A DNA stretch of 64,000 nucleotides from Actinomadura sp. J1-007 (GTDB lineage Bacteria > Actinomycetota > Actinomycetes > Streptosporangiales > Streptosporangiaceae). Shown one piece after another: positions 46,341 through 58,373 of the stretch. The stretch lies in contig NZ_WING01000002.1 of the NCBI RefSeq assembly GCF_009793335.1, positions 248,001 to 312,000 on the forward strand, read 5' to 3'. A program made the translations under genes and the position numbers. The notes below the pieces were generated by a model, which was not told where the DNA came from, searched no databases, and saw only the letters and a list, made by a program, of their open reading frames with translations. Each line of letters starts with the position of its first letter. Position 1 is the first letter of the stretch.

Positions 46341-46356
46341 GTTAGGCAACCCTAAC
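46341..46356. promoter_or_regulatory. palindrome resembling part of a DtxR/IdeR iron box
   Basis: GTTAGGCAACCCTAAC pairs GTTAGG with CCTAAC over a 4-nt centre. Twelve of its inner 14 bases fit the TTAGGCTAACCTAA part of the 19-bp actinobacterial iron box, but the outer TTAGG is absent. It lies upstream of the DedA-type gene. It could be an iron-regulator site or just a promoter palindrome. Confidence 0.4.
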
Positions 46357-46418
46357 TCCCCCCACCCCCGAAGCCCCACCGCACCGTGAGCGCGCTCGCG
46401 CCCGAAGCGCGCGCGGGG

Positions 46419-46841
46419 TCAGTGGTCGGTGCGGGCGCGGATGCGGTAGAGGTCGTCGGCGGCGTCGTGGACGTCGGCGCCCAGGTCGAAGGCGCTGAAC
46501 AGGTACAGGTCGTCGGCGGTCTCGATCTCCAGCAGGCGCGTGTGCAGCAGGAGCCTGCGGCGCTCGTCCACCCGGATCGCCGCGACCTCCGACCAGGGGA
46601 CGCGGCGGCGGCCCGCGTAGCCGGTCACGACGGTCAGCCCGTCGGGGTCGGCGGCCACCCGGACGGGCGCGATCAGGTCGCGCGCGGCGAGCGCGGCCAG
46701 CCCGATCGCGGCGACCGCCGCGAGCAGCAGCAGCTGCCGGTCGGAGCCGGACAGGACGGCGAGGCCCGCGACGACGACGGCCGCCGCGCACTTCAGCGCC
46801 ACCTGCGCGGGCGGCACCCGCCAGCGCTTCTCCTCACCCAT
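46419..46841 (-). CDS. membrane protein with bacterial PH-like domain
   Basis: 140 aa with two hydrophobic helices (VALKCAAAVVVAGLAVLSG and LLLLAAVAAIGLAALAARDL) followed by a small beta domain: VAADPDGLTVVTGYAGRRRV, then PWSEVAAIRVDERRRLLLHT, the W-S-E-V pattern of bacterial PH (bPH6-like) domains. These short actinobacterial proteins are of unknown role. The ATG at 46841 is preceded by a weak site. It is divergent from ppx. Confidence 0.78.
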   Translation of the reverse strand: MGEEKRWRVPPAQVALKCAAAVVVAGLAVLSGSDRQLLLLAAVAAIGLAALAARDLIAPVRVAADPDGLTVVTGYAGRRRVPWSEVAAIRVDERRRLLLHTRLLEIETADDLYLFSAFDLGADVHDAADDLYRIRARTDH

Positions 46842-47001
46842 GGTGGCCACGGTAGCGGGCCCGCGCCCGCGGGGCACCGGGCCTCCCCGGCGGACACAGT
46901 GCGGTGCCCCCCGAGTCCCGGGACTGGGCCGATGCGCGAAGTGCCCTGATTGGGGGCGGTCCGCGGCGGCGTTCCGGACGGCGGTTCGGTAGCGTCGTGG
47001 C

Positions 47002-47931
47002 ATGCGACTCGGCGTGCTGGACGTGGGCTCGAACACGGTGCATCTGCTTGTGGTGGACGCCCACCAGGGGGCGCGCCCGCTGCCGGCGTTCTCCCACAAG
47101 GCCGAGCTGCGGCTCGCCGCCCACCTGGAGGACGGCGACCGGCTGTCGGCCGACGGCGAGGCGCGGCTGCGGTCGTTCATCGAGGACGCGCTCCAGATCG
47201 CCGAGGACAAGGGCGTGGAGGACCTGGTCGCGTTCGCCACCTCCGCCGTCCGGGACGCCTCCAACGGCGAGGAGATCCTGGAACGCATCAGGACCGAGAC
47301 CGACGTCGACATCCACGCGCTGTCCGGCCCGGACGAGGCGCGGCTGACGTTCCTCGCGGTGCGGCGGTGGTTCGGCTGGTCGTCCGGGCGGCTGCTGGTG
47401 ATCGACATCGGCGGCGGGTCGCTGGAGGTCGCGGCGGGCATCGACGAGGACCCCGACGTGGCGATCTCGCTGCCGCTCGGCGCCGGCCGCCTCACCCGCG
47501 ACTGGCTCACCGCCGACCCGGCGCCCGCCGACGAGGTCCGCAAGCTGCGCCGGCACGTCCGCGCGGAGATCGCCCGGCATGTGGGGGAGGTCGCCAGGTA
47601 CGGCGCGCCCGACTTCGCCGTGGCCACGTCCAAGACGTTCAAGCAGCTCGCGCGGATCGGGGGCGCCGCGCCGTCCTCGGACGGCCCGTACCAGCGGCGC
47701 GTCCTCCAGCACGCGGGCCTCACCGGGTGGGCGGACAAGCTCGCGCGGATGCCCGCGTCCGAGCGCGCCGACCTGCCGGGCGTGTCCGAACGGCGCGTCC
47801 CGCAGCTCCCGGCGGGCGCGATCGTCGCGGACGCCGCGATGGACCTGTTCGGGATCTCCGAGCTGGAGGTCTGCCCCTGGGCGCTGCGCGAGGGCGTCAT
47901 CCTGCGCCGGCTCGACATGATCACCGGCTGA
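47002..47931 (+). CDS. ppx: Ppx/GppA phosphatase family (exopolyphosphatase)
   Basis: 309 aa. The ASKHA nucleotidase fold begins LGVLDVGSNTVHLLVVDAHQ; FATSAVRDASNGEEIL and VIDIGGGSLEVAAGIDEDPD are the conserved phosphate loops, and ATSKTFKQLARIGGA is typical of the short actinobacterial (Mtb Ppx1-like) enzymes. The enzyme degrades inorganic polyphosphate or pppGpp. The protein ends ELEVCPWALREGVILRRLD, the usual C-terminus. No HD domain is present, as expected for this length. Confidence 0.92.
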   Translation: MRLGVLDVGSNTVHLLVVDAHQGARPLPAFSHKAELRLAAHLEDGDRLSADGEARLRSFIEDALQIAEDKGVEDLVAFATSAVRDASNGEEILERIRTETDVDIHALSGPDEARLTFLAVRRWFGWSSGRLLVIDIGGGSLEVAAGIDEDPDVAISLPLGAGRLTRDWLTADPAPADEVRKLRRHVRAEIARHVGEVARYGAPDFAVATSKTFKQLARIGGAAPSSDGPYQRRVLQHAGLTGWADKLARMPASERADLPGVSERRVPQLPAGAIVADAAMDLFGISELEVCPWALREGVILRRLDMITG

Positions 47932-47942
47932 GTCGCGGGGGC

Positions 47943-50045
47943 TCACCAGTTGGGGTGGGCGATGGTGTGGCCGCTCGGCGTGACCTTCCGGTCGCCCGTC
48001 CCGTCGGCGCGGACGGCCCGCACGACCGGGGCCTCCACGGGGCCGCGCACGTAGCAGATCCACGCGCCGTCCCGCGACCAGGACGGGTCCATGTCGTGGC
48101 CGCCGCCCTTGGTGACCGGGCGCGCGCCCGAACCGTCGGCGTTCATGACCCAGATGTCGCCGCCCGGGGACGCGCCGCGCGTGTACGCGATCTTCGTGCC
48201 GTCCGGGGACCACTCCGGGTCCACCGCCCGCACGCCGTCGTCGGTGAGCCGCTTCCACGGCCCGCCCCGCCGCTCGGGGTCGAGCGTGTAGATCTGCTCG
48301 GCGCCGTCGCGCTTGCTCCAGAACACCATCGTCCCGGTGGAGGACCACATCGGGTCGTCCTTGTCGGACGCGTCGGTGGTGACCTGCCGCTCGCCGGTCC
48401 CGTCGGCGGACACCACGAAGATCTGCCGGACGCCGTCCTCCTCGACCATGCCCGCGAGGCGCGTGCCGTCCGGCGACCAGGTGACCCGGCCGCCCGCCAG
48501 CCGGTCGGTGACGCGACGCGCGCCGGTGCCGTTCGCGTTCATCACCCACGCCTCGTTCGTCCCGCCCGTCCTGCGGGTGAACGCGACGCGGTCTCCCTTC
48601 GGGGAACGCTCCGGCAGCATGTCGCAGGCCGGCCCGGTGACGAGGCGCGTCGGCGCGGCGGCGCCCGGCGTGTACGTGCCGATGTCGCCGTGGCACTCCT
48701 TCGGCCACCCGGGCGCGGTGTCGATCCGGACGAACATCGCCTCGTTCGGGAACGCGCCAGGGGCCCGCGGCTGCGACTGGCGCGCGGCGCCGCTCCCGCT
48801 CTTGTCCTTGTCGCCGTCCGAGCCGGCGAGCAGGAACACGCCGCCCGCCGTCGCCGCGACCAGCAGGGCGGCGGCCCCGACGAGCAGAGGCCCCTTCCGT
48901 GCGCGGCGCGGTGACGCGGCGGGGACCGGGCGCGGCGGCTCGGTCGGCGGCACATGCGGCGGCCGGACCGGCGGAGGCGGCACGGGCGACACCGCGCGCT
49001 CGCCGTCGCGGCGCGGCGGACGCGGCGCGCCGAGCGAGGTGTCCGTACGGCGCTCCCACGCGGGATCCGTGCCCCGCCCTTCCGTGCCCGGCTGTTCCGT
49101 GCTCCCGGGAGCCGGAGCCGGGCTCGCCGGTTCCGTCGGCGGATGCGGCACGGGGCGCTGCGGCGCCCACGACTCGCCGAGGGTGGCCGTCACGTCGGCC
49201 TCGCGCGAGCCGCCGACCAGGGCGAGGAGCAGGTCCTGCGCGGTCGGACGGCGTTCGGGCTCCTTGGCCAGCGCGGCGCCGACGAGCCCGGACAGGGACG
49301 GCGGCACGTCGCCGTACTCGGGGTCCGCGTGCACGGCGCGCGCGGCCATCACCTGGAACGAGCCCTGCCCGAACGGGTTGCGCCCGCTCGCCGCGAACGC
49401 CACCAGGCAGCCCCACGCGAACACGTCGATGGCCGGGCTGATCCGCTGGGTGAGGATCTGCTCGGGCGCGATCCACCCGGGCGTGCCGACGACCTGGCCG
49501 GTGCGGGTGTGGGAGCTCGCCATGTCGAGCGCGCGGGCGATCCCGAAGTCGATGACGCGCGGCCCGGAGATCGACAGCAGCACGTTGCTCGGCTTCAGGT
49601 CGCGGTGCACGAGCCCGGCGGAGTGGATCGCGACGAGCGCGGCGGCCACCCCGACCGCCATCCCGTGCAGCATCCCGGCGGGCAGCCCGCCGGTGTCGGA
49701 CACGTACCGCAGCAGCGACGGGCCGTCGATGTACTCGGTGACCATGTAGGCGAGGCCGAGGTCCTCGCCGTGCTCCAGCACCTGCGCCGTGCAGAACGAC
49801 AGCACGCGCTGCGCGTTGGCGGCCTCGTCGTGGAAGCGGGCGAGGAACGTCGGGTCGCCCGCCAGCTCGGCCCGCACCACCTTCACCGCGACCGGCCGGC
49901 CGTCGCCGTCGCGGCCGAGGTAGACCGCGCCCATCCCGCCCTCGCCGATCTTCGCCTCGATCCGGTAGCGCCCGACGCGGGACGGATCGTCCGGGCGCAG
50001 CGCGCGCAGCGGCTCCGCACCGGGCCGGGAACGCGGACCATCCAT
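47943..50045 (-). CDS. membrane Ser/Thr protein kinase with extracellular PD40 repeats
   Basis: 700 aa. The N-terminal Hanks-type kinase (about residues 26-270) has RIEAKIGEGGMGAVYLGRD (P-loop), AVKVV (Lys), LVHRDLKPSNVLL (catalytic loop), VIDFGIAR and TPGWIAPEQ. A Pro-rich juxtamembrane region leads to one membrane helix (LLVGAAALLVAATAGGVFLL, about 385-405). Outside the cell there are five or so TolB-like PD40 blades (VTWSPDGTRLAGM, PEWSPDGTKIAYTR, PSWSRDGAWICYVR), which probably form a propeller sensor. It phosphorylates cytoplasmic proteins in response to an external signal. The ligand is unknown. Confidence 0.92.
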   Translation of the reverse strand: MDGPRSRPGAEPLRALRPDDPSRVGRYRIEAKIGEGGMGAVYLGRDGDGRPVAVKVVRAELAGDPTFLARFHDEAANAQRVLSFCTAQVLEHGEDLGLAYMVTEYIDGPSLLRYVSDTGGLPAGMLHGMAVGVAAALVAIHSAGLVHRDLKPSNVLLSISGPRVIDFGIARALDMASSHTRTGQVVGTPGWIAPEQILTQRISPAIDVFAWGCLVAFAASGRNPFGQGSFQVMAARAVHADPEYGDVPPSLSGLVGAALAKEPERRPTAQDLLLALVGGSREADVTATLGESWAPQRPVPHPPTEPASPAPAPGSTEQPGTEGRGTDPAWERRTDTSLGAPRPPRRDGERAVSPVPPPPVRPPHVPPTEPPRPVPAASPRRARKGPLLVGAAALLVAATAGGVFLLAGSDGDKDKSGSGAARQSQPRAPGAFPNEAMFVRIDTAPGWPKECHGDIGTYTPGAAAPTRLVTGPACDMLPERSPKGDRVAFTRRTGGTNEAWVMNANGTGARRVTDRLAGGRVTWSPDGTRLAGMVEEDGVRQIFVVSADGTGERQVTTDASDKDDPMWSSTGTMVFWSKRDGAEQIYTLDPERRGGPWKRLTDDGVRAVDPEWSPDGTKIAYTRGASPGGDIWVMNADGSGARPVTKGGGHDMDPSWSRDGAWICYVRGPVEAPVVRAVRADGTGDRKVTPSGHTIAHPNW

Positions 50046-50312
50046 CGACGATCACCTCTCGCCACCCCGGGGCGCGCCCTCGTCCGGCCGCCCGTCGCGG
50101 CGGCTCGCGGCCCTCCGGTCCTCACCATGGCAGAGGACGGGGCGTCCCTGCCAGTGCCCGGAAAAGGTCAACGTTTCGCCAAGTCCATACCGCCCCCGAG
50201 CAAAACTCCGCCATGGCTCGTTCATGCCGGCTTTCACCGTTCCGGACGGGCATACGCTGGCGAATCAGTCGCACCGAACCAAGATCCGATCAACGGGACG
50301 GCGGGGGATTTC

Positions 50313-51821
50313 TTGATCTTGCGGACGGGCCGCGGGACGCGCGGAACGGCCTGCCGGGCACGGCCGCCCGGAGCGCGCGGACGGTGGGCCGCCGCGGCCG
50401 CGGCGCTGACCGCGGGCCTGCTGCTGGCCGGCTGCGGCGGCCACTCCGAGCGCCGCCCGCGCGCGGCGTCCGACGTCACCGCCGTCCACACCGTCGACGC
50501 CCGCGCCGTCCCCGGCCTCACCACCGTGACGCGCAACGAGCAGGACGACGTCCGCCACCTCTACGCCGCGTACCCGAAGATCCCGGGCGCCGACGCGCTC
50601 ACCGCGGAGCTGGCCAAGGCGGTGGACGACCAGATCCGGCCGTTCGTCGCCGACACCTCCGACGACGAGTCGCCGCCGCTGCCCGGCGGCGGCGCGCCCG
50701 AGCTGAACGTCCAGTGGTCGCTCGCCGCCGCCGACGGCGACGTCGCGGGCGTCCGGCTCGTCACCTGGCAGTTCCTCGGCGCGTCCGGCGGCGAGGCGCG
50801 CCGCACGCTCTGGTACGACGGCCGCGCCCGCGCCGCGCGCTCGTCCGCCGACCTGCTGAACGGCGCGAAGGGACTGGAGGAGCTGGCCGCGCAGGTCCGC
50901 GACCGGCTCGGCTCGCAGGCCAACCCGGCGCAGGTCACGCCCGACGCGCGGACGTTCTCCTCGCTCGCGTTCAACGAGCGCGGCGACCTGGTCGTGGAGT
51001 TCGGCGACTACACCGTCGCGCCCGGCTCGGCGGGACGCGTCGCGGTCGCGCTCGACCGCTCGGTCTACGACCCGATGCTGTCGGAGTTCGGCCGCCGCGC
51101 CAGGGACGCGGCCCTCGCGCCGAACCCGCGGCTCGCGCTCGGCTCGCCGCTGTCGGCCCCGGCGCCCGGCTCGTCCCCGGCCGCGCCGCCCCCGGCGCCG
51201 GGCGCCCGCACCGACTGCTCCCGGCTCAAGTGCGTCGCGCTGACCTTCGACGACGGCCCCGGCCCGTACACCCGGCGGCTGCTCGGCATGCTCGCCCAGC
51301 GCCGGGCCCGCGCCACGTTCTTCGTCGTCGGCAACAACGCCGAGGCGCACCCCGACCTGATCCGCGAGGAGGCGGCGGCCGGGCACGAGATCGGCAACCA
51401 CACCCAGAGCCACCGCGACCTGAGCCGCCTGCCGACCCTCCAGGTCAACTCCGACGTCCAGCGCACGCAGGACATCCTGCGCTCCGCCCTCGGCCGGCCG
51501 CCGACGCTGCTGCGGCCCCCGTACGGCGCGACCAACGGCACCGTCGCCAACGTCGCCAAGTCGCTCGGCCTCCGGCAGATCATGTGGAGCGTCGACACCG
51601 AGGACTGGCGCGATCGCGACGCGCGGATCGTCGCCGACCGGGCCGTCCGCCACGCGCGCCCCGGCGCCATCATCCTGATGCACGACATCCACAGCACGAC
51701 CGTGGACGCCGTCCCGCGCGTCCTCGAACGGCTCGCCGGCAAGGGCTACACGTTCGCCACGGTCGACGACCTCCTCGCGACGCACAACGTCCCGCCGGGC
51801 GGCCGTTACGGCGGACGCTGA
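50313..51821 (+). CDS. polysaccharide deacetylase lipoprotein with DUF3298/PdaC-like domain
   Basis: About 502 aa. The N-terminal signal ends in a lipobox (TAGLLLAGCGG). A middle domain (about residues 80-270; VRLVTWQFLGASGGEARRTL, FNERGDLVVEFGDYTVAPGS) matches the RsiV/PdaC-type DUF3298 fold. The C-terminal NodB domain is complete: CVALTFDDGPGPYTRRLL, IGNHTQSHRDLSRL, LRPPYGATNGT and ILMHDIHSTTVDAVPRVLE. It deacetylates peptidoglycan or other cell-wall sugars outside the membrane. The start is inferred as TTG at 50313 (GGGGGA upstream); an in-frame TTG at 50319 is an alternative. Confidence 0.88.
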   Translation: MILRTGRGTRGTACRARPPGARGRWAAAAAALTAGLLLAGCGGHSERRPRAASDVTAVHTVDARAVPGLTTVTRNEQDDVRHLYAAYPKIPGADALTAELAKAVDDQIRPFVADTSDDESPPLPGGGAPELNVQWSLAAADGDVAGVRLVTWQFLGASGGEARRTLWYDGRARAARSSADLLNGAKGLEELAAQVRDRLGSQANPAQVTPDARTFSSLAFNERGDLVVEFGDYTVAPGSAGRVAVALDRSVYDPMLSEFGRRARDAALAPNPRLALGSPLSAPAPGSSPAAPPPAPGARTDCSRLKCVALTFDDGPGPYTRRLLGMLAQRRARATFFVVGNNAEAHPDLIREEAAAGHEIGNHTQSHRDLSRLPTLQVNSDVQRTQDILRSALGRPPTLLRPPYGATNGTVANVAKSLGLRQIMWSVDTEDWRDRDARIVADRAVRHARPGAIILMHDIHSTTVDAVPRVLERLAGKGYTFATVDDLLATHNVPPGGRYGGR

Positions 51822-51943
51822 CCCGCCGCGCCCGCCGCGCCCGCCGCGCCCGCCGCGCCCGCCGCGCCCGGCGTCCGCCCGCGTCCGGCGTCTGCCCGCG
51901 TCCGGCGTCTGCCCGCGCACGGCGCCCGCCCGCGTCCCCGCCG
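51822..51943. repeat. short GC-rich direct repeats between convergent genes
   Basis: About five copies of a CGCCCGCCG-type 9-mer (51825-51875) are followed by two to three copies of a unit reading GTCCGGCGTCTGCCCGC (to about 51935). It lies between the deacetylase and dnaE2 stops. Simple slippage repeats; no hairpin as neat as the other terminators. Confidence 0.6.
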
Positions 51944-55246
<3,303 letters not shown>

Positions 55247-55299
55247 CGTTCCCCCACATGGGCAGAACGCACCAGAAACGCGCATGAGAGCGGCGATGA

Positions 55300-57216
55300 T
55301 CAGTCATATCCGCCTTCCACGTACCAGCGGCCCCCTCGACGGCCAGCAGGTACGCCGCGCCGCCGTCCGTCACCACCTGGAACCGGGCGCGCCGCCGCGA
55401 CCGCTCCGGGTCCCACCAGCGCTCGTCCGCGGGCCACGGCCCCGTCCAGCCCGCCACCCGCGCCGCGGGCCCGCCCCGACCGCGACCCAGGCCGGCGGAG
55501 CCGACACCGCGCACCGCGCCGACACCACGACCGCCCCACCGTCCTCCCCGACCACCAGGCTCCTACGACCGTCCGGCCCGTGGGGGCCGTCCGGGCCGTC
55601 CGCACCGTTCGGGCCGTTCGGGCTCGTCGCGCTGGCCGCGCGGTTCGCGTTGGGCGCCCCGTTCGCGTTGGCCAAGCCGTTCGCGTTGGCCGAGCCGTTC
55701 GCGTTGGCCGTGGCGTTCGGGCTGGCCGTGCCGTTCGCGCTGGCCGCGCGCTTCGCGCCGTTCGGGCCAGCCGTGTTGACCGCGCCGTTCGTGCTGGCCG
55801 TGCGGTCCGCGTTGACTGTGCCGTTCGCGCTGGCCGTGGCGTTCGTGTTGACCGTGGTGTTCGCGTTGACCGTGGCGTTCGAAGTAGTAGGGGTGAGAGG
55901 GACGGGTGGGGCGCGGGTGGGACGGTGGTGGGGGACGGGGCGGGGACGCGGCCGGGCCATGGGCCGTCCGGTAGGCCGGCGGGCGGGAGGTCGCCGACCG
56001 GTACTTTGATCACCTGCTCGGCCGGGGCGCGGCCGTCCACGAGGACGGGGCGGGTGACGCCGCGGTGGCCCAGCAGCGCCTGGATGCGGTCGGCGGCGCG
56101 GGAGATCCGCTCGGTCACGCCGGTCCGGCCCCACAGGCCCTCCTGCCTGCCCTCGTCGGGGACGAGCTGGTCGGGCGCCAGTTCCAGCCAGGTGACGCCG
56201 CCCCACACCGCGCCGTCGTCCGCCGGGGCCTCGATGCCCTCTGGGTCGGCGCCCGCCGCCGGACGGCTCCGCCACGAGGAGAGCTGCCAGCGGACGCGTT
56301 CGCCGATGGCGAGCGTGGACAGCACGCCGTCGTGGCGCCACAGCCGCCGCAGGACCCGGCCGTCGGCGAAGCCGACCTCGACCTCCAGCCGGACGCAGGT
56401 CAGCCCGCCCGCCGCGAGTCCCTCGTGCAGCTCGCCGGCCAGCCGCTTGGCGGTGAACACCACCTGCTCGGCCTGCGCGGCGGGCGGGTCGAAGTCCGCG
56501 CGCACCGACAGGTCGGCGGGCGCGCGGGCAGGCGCGAGCGGGCGCGGCTCCTCGCCGCGCGCGAGCCGGTGCGCGAGCGCGCCGTCCGCGCCGAAGCGCC
56601 CGGCGACGTGCCCGGACGGCAGCGCGGCGAACGCGCCGAGCGTGCGGATCCCGAGGCGTCCGAGCAGATCGGCCAGCTCGGGCCGGTCGAGCACCGCCAG
56701 CGGGTAGGGCGCCAGGAACGCCGCCGCCTCGCCCTCCGGAACGACCAGCCCCCCTTCCCCGCCGAGCGTCCCGGGGCCGCCGCGGGCGGCGAGTTCGGCG
56801 GCGAAGAGGCCGTCGGCGATGCCCGAGCCGCAGTCGAAGCCCGCCTCCACGACCGCGTCCTGGACGAGGACGCGCAGCGCCTCCTCGCCGCCGTAGAACC
56901 GGGCCGCGCCCCGTACCGGGATCGCGCACAGCCCCGGCCGCACCACCTCCACCTTCGGCACCAGCTCCGCGACCGCCTCGACGACCCTCTCGAACAGCCG
57001 CCCCTCCGCGTCGGTGTCGCGCTCGCGCACGGCGAGCCCCGGGCAGCGCCGCTGGGCGTCGCGGAGCCGCTGGCCCCGGCGCACGCCCTCGGCCCGCGCC
57101 GCCGCCGTGCACGCCACGACCCGGTTCTGGAGGACGACCGCGCCGGGCGTCGCCGCGTCCACTCCGGCGGCCGTCGCCGGCCAGTCGGGACACCACACCG
57201 CGAGGACCCTGGTCAC
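55300..57216 (-). CDS. imuB: ImuB, catalytically inactive Y-family polymerase (C-terminal part frameshifted)
   Basis: The N-terminal 430 residues are a Y-polymerase-like fold (VTRVLAVWCPDWPATAAGVD, RFYGGEEALRVLVQ) without the usual iDmD and SxDE acids, as in ImuB, which acts as the beta-clamp/RecA adaptor of the mutasome. The C-terminal conserved part (AGWTGPWPADERWWD, FQVVTDGGAAYLLAVEG, GRWYVEGGYD) is present but split over three frames. Adding one G at the runs 55474-55477 and 55331-55335 joins the last pieces; a further shift lies between the polymerase part and the repeat block. The start is GTG at 57216, overlapping the imuA' stop (GTGA). An 18-bp repeat array (55600-55890) is inserted in the linker. 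Confidence 0.88.
   Translation of the reverse strand: MTRVLAVWCPDWPATAAGVDAATPGAVVLQNRVVACTAAARAEGVRRGQRLRDAQRRCPGLAVRERDTDAEGRLFERVVEAVAELVPKVEVVRPGLCAIPVRGAARFYGGEEALRVLVQDAVVEAGFDCGSGIADGLFAAELAARGGPGTLGGEGGLVVPEGEAAAFLAPYPLAVLDRPELADLLGRLGIRTLGAFAALPSGHVAGRFGADGALAHRLARGEEPRPLAPARAPADLSVRADFDPPAAQAEQVVFTAKRLAGELHEGLAAGGLTCVRLEVEVGFADGRVLRRLWRHDGVLSTLAIGERVRWQLSSWRSRPAAGADPEGIEAPADDGAVWGGVTWLELAPDQLVPDEGRQEGLWGRTGVTERISRAADRIQALLGHRGVTRPVLVDGRAPAEQVIKVPVGDLPPAGLPDGPWPGRVPAPSPTTVPPAPHPSLSPLLLRTPRSTRTPRSTRTPRPARTAQSTRTARPARTARSTRLARTARSARPARTARPARTPRPTRTARPTRTAWPTRTGRPTRTARPARRARTARTVRTARTAPTGRTVVGAWWSGRTVGRSWCRRGARCRLRRPGSRSGRARGAGGGLDGAVARGRALVGPGAVAAARPVPGGDGRRRGVPAGRRGGRWYVEGGYD
55600..55890. 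repeat. 18-bp tandem repeat inside imuB
   Basis: About 15 imperfect copies of an 18-bp unit (TTCGCGTTGGCCAAGCCG and variants) are followed by 9-bp GGGCCGTCC-type units. In the minus-strand frame that matches the following conserved region, it encodes an Asn/Ala hexapeptide (NANGLA, NANGSA, NANATA) and then a GPDGPH-like stretch. Changes in copy number keep the frame. It lies in the linker between polymerase and C-terminal regions of ImuB. Confidence 0.8.
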
Positions 57217-58073
57217 GCGATCTCCTCCGTCCCGTTCGGCAGCGCGGGACGTCCGACCACTTCGAGGCGGGGACGGCGCGTTCCGGACTCCGCCGCCGGG
57301 TCGGGCGCCGGGGAGACGCCGCCGTCCGGGCCGGGGAACCAGAGCCACGCGTCGCGGCCCCGTCCGGGCGCGTCGCGGCCCTCGGCCACCACGCGCGCGC
57401 GGCGGCGGGTCAGGCGGCCGTGGCCGTCGCCCAGCCCCTCCCACTCCGCCTCCTCGACGCGCATCCGCAGCCGCGTGCCCGGCCACTCGCGCGCGTGCGG
57501 GCCGGACAGCGTCAGGACGCAGCCGTGCTTGCGGGCCAGCGCCGACAGGCGTCGTACGGCCGTGGCCGGGGGCCGTTCCGGCGGACGGACCAGGACGAGC
57601 TCGACGGCCTCGACCAGCGCAGCCACCACGTCCGGCCAGCGTTCGCCCGGCTCGTCCACCAGCAGCAGCCGTTCGGGGGACGCGCCCATGCCGGTGGCCG
57701 CCGCGACCCCGAAGTCAGGCATTCCGACCACCGCACACCAGCCTCCCGTCCCTTCCTCGCCGCCGTGCCGGGACACGCCCGCGACCAGCGCCGCGCCGAG
57801 CGACGCCGCGCCCCGTCCGTCCAGCCCGAGGACCGATCCCGGCCGCAGCCCCCCGCCCGGCACCACGTCGCGGAGCGCGGGAAGCACCGGCACGAGGTCG
57901 CGACCGGGAACGTCCCCGACGAACCCGTCGAGCCCCGCCGCCACGCCCGCGAGCGCCGACCCGCCGGACGCCGACCCGCCGGACGCCGGGCCTCCGGGCG
58001 CCGGGCCTCCGGGCGCCGTGGCCCGGGCCGCCGGGCGGCCGGGGACCGCGTCCGTGAGCGCCGCCTCCGGCAC
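57213..58073 (-). CDS. imuA: ImuA' (RecA-like mutasome protein)
   Basis: 286 aa. After a Gly/Ala/Pro-rich N-terminus (GGPASGGSASGGSALAG), the RecA-like core reads LPALRDVVPGGGLRPGSVLG, then GWCAVVGMPDFGVAAATGMG and SPERLLLVDEPGERWPDVVA, the actinobacterial ImuA' pattern. DRLRMRVEEAEWEG-type strands end the domain. I choose the GTG at 58073 because GGAGGGAGGCACC precedes it; the longer ORF from a TTG at 58124 would start three bases from the LexA site. It is the first gene of imuA'-imuB-dnaE2 and works with ImuB and DnaE2 in SOS mutagenesis. Confidence 0.88.
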   Translation of the reverse strand: MPEAALTDAVPGRPAARATAPGGPAPGGPASGGSASGGSALAGVAAGLDGFVGDVPGRDLVPVLPALRDVVPGGGLRPGSVLGLDGRGAASLGAALVAGVSRHGGEEGTGGWCAVVGMPDFGVAAATGMGASPERLLLVDEPGERWPDVVAALVEAVELVLVRPPERPPATAVRRLSALARKHGCVLTLSGPHAREWPGTRLRMRVEEAEWEGLGDGHGRLTRRRARVVAEGRDAPGRGRDAWLWFPGPDGGVSPAPDPAAESGTRRPRLEVVGRPALPNGTEEIA

Positions 58074-58126
58074 GGTGCCTCCCTCCACGTCTCGCCCGAC
58101 CGGGTCCGCACCTTCCCCCGACAATG

Positions 58127-58142
58127 TCGAACACAGGTTCGA
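58127..58142. promoter_or_regulatory. LexA (SOS) box
   Basis: TCGAACACAGGTTCGA is an exact actinobacterial SOS box (TCGAAC-N4-GTTCGA). It lies 54 bp upstream of the imuA' GTG and points to LexA repression and DNA-damage induction of the mutasome operon. The divergent amidohydrolase starts 230 bp away and is probably not under it. Confidence 0.93.
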
Positions 58143-58373
58143 CTCATGTCAAGTCGTCGCAGGTCATCGCGGCGATCGCGGCGCGAGCCGGGGAAGCCGG
58201 GAAGCCTTGGGTGCAGGGGCCTGGCGAAGCCCCGCCACCCCGCGGATGTGACGCTGGTCACCAAATGATGGGCACCCGCGGGTAATGACTCGCGGCGCGA
58301 CGATTCGCGCAGCGCCACCGGCGGTGAAGAGGTCGGAGAGACCCGCGAACCCGGACGAACGGAAACGACCCTC

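Noticed and set aside
55600..55890. Hydrophobic plus-strand repeat protein (PFALAV repeats)
   Set aside because: It is the antisense reading of the imuB repeat; no start, ribosome site or terminator supports it.
58143..58373. Riboswitch before the amidohydrolase/mtnA pair
   Set aside because: No SAM- or SAH-riboswitch core could be recognised; only a short GTGAC/GTCAC palindrome is visible.
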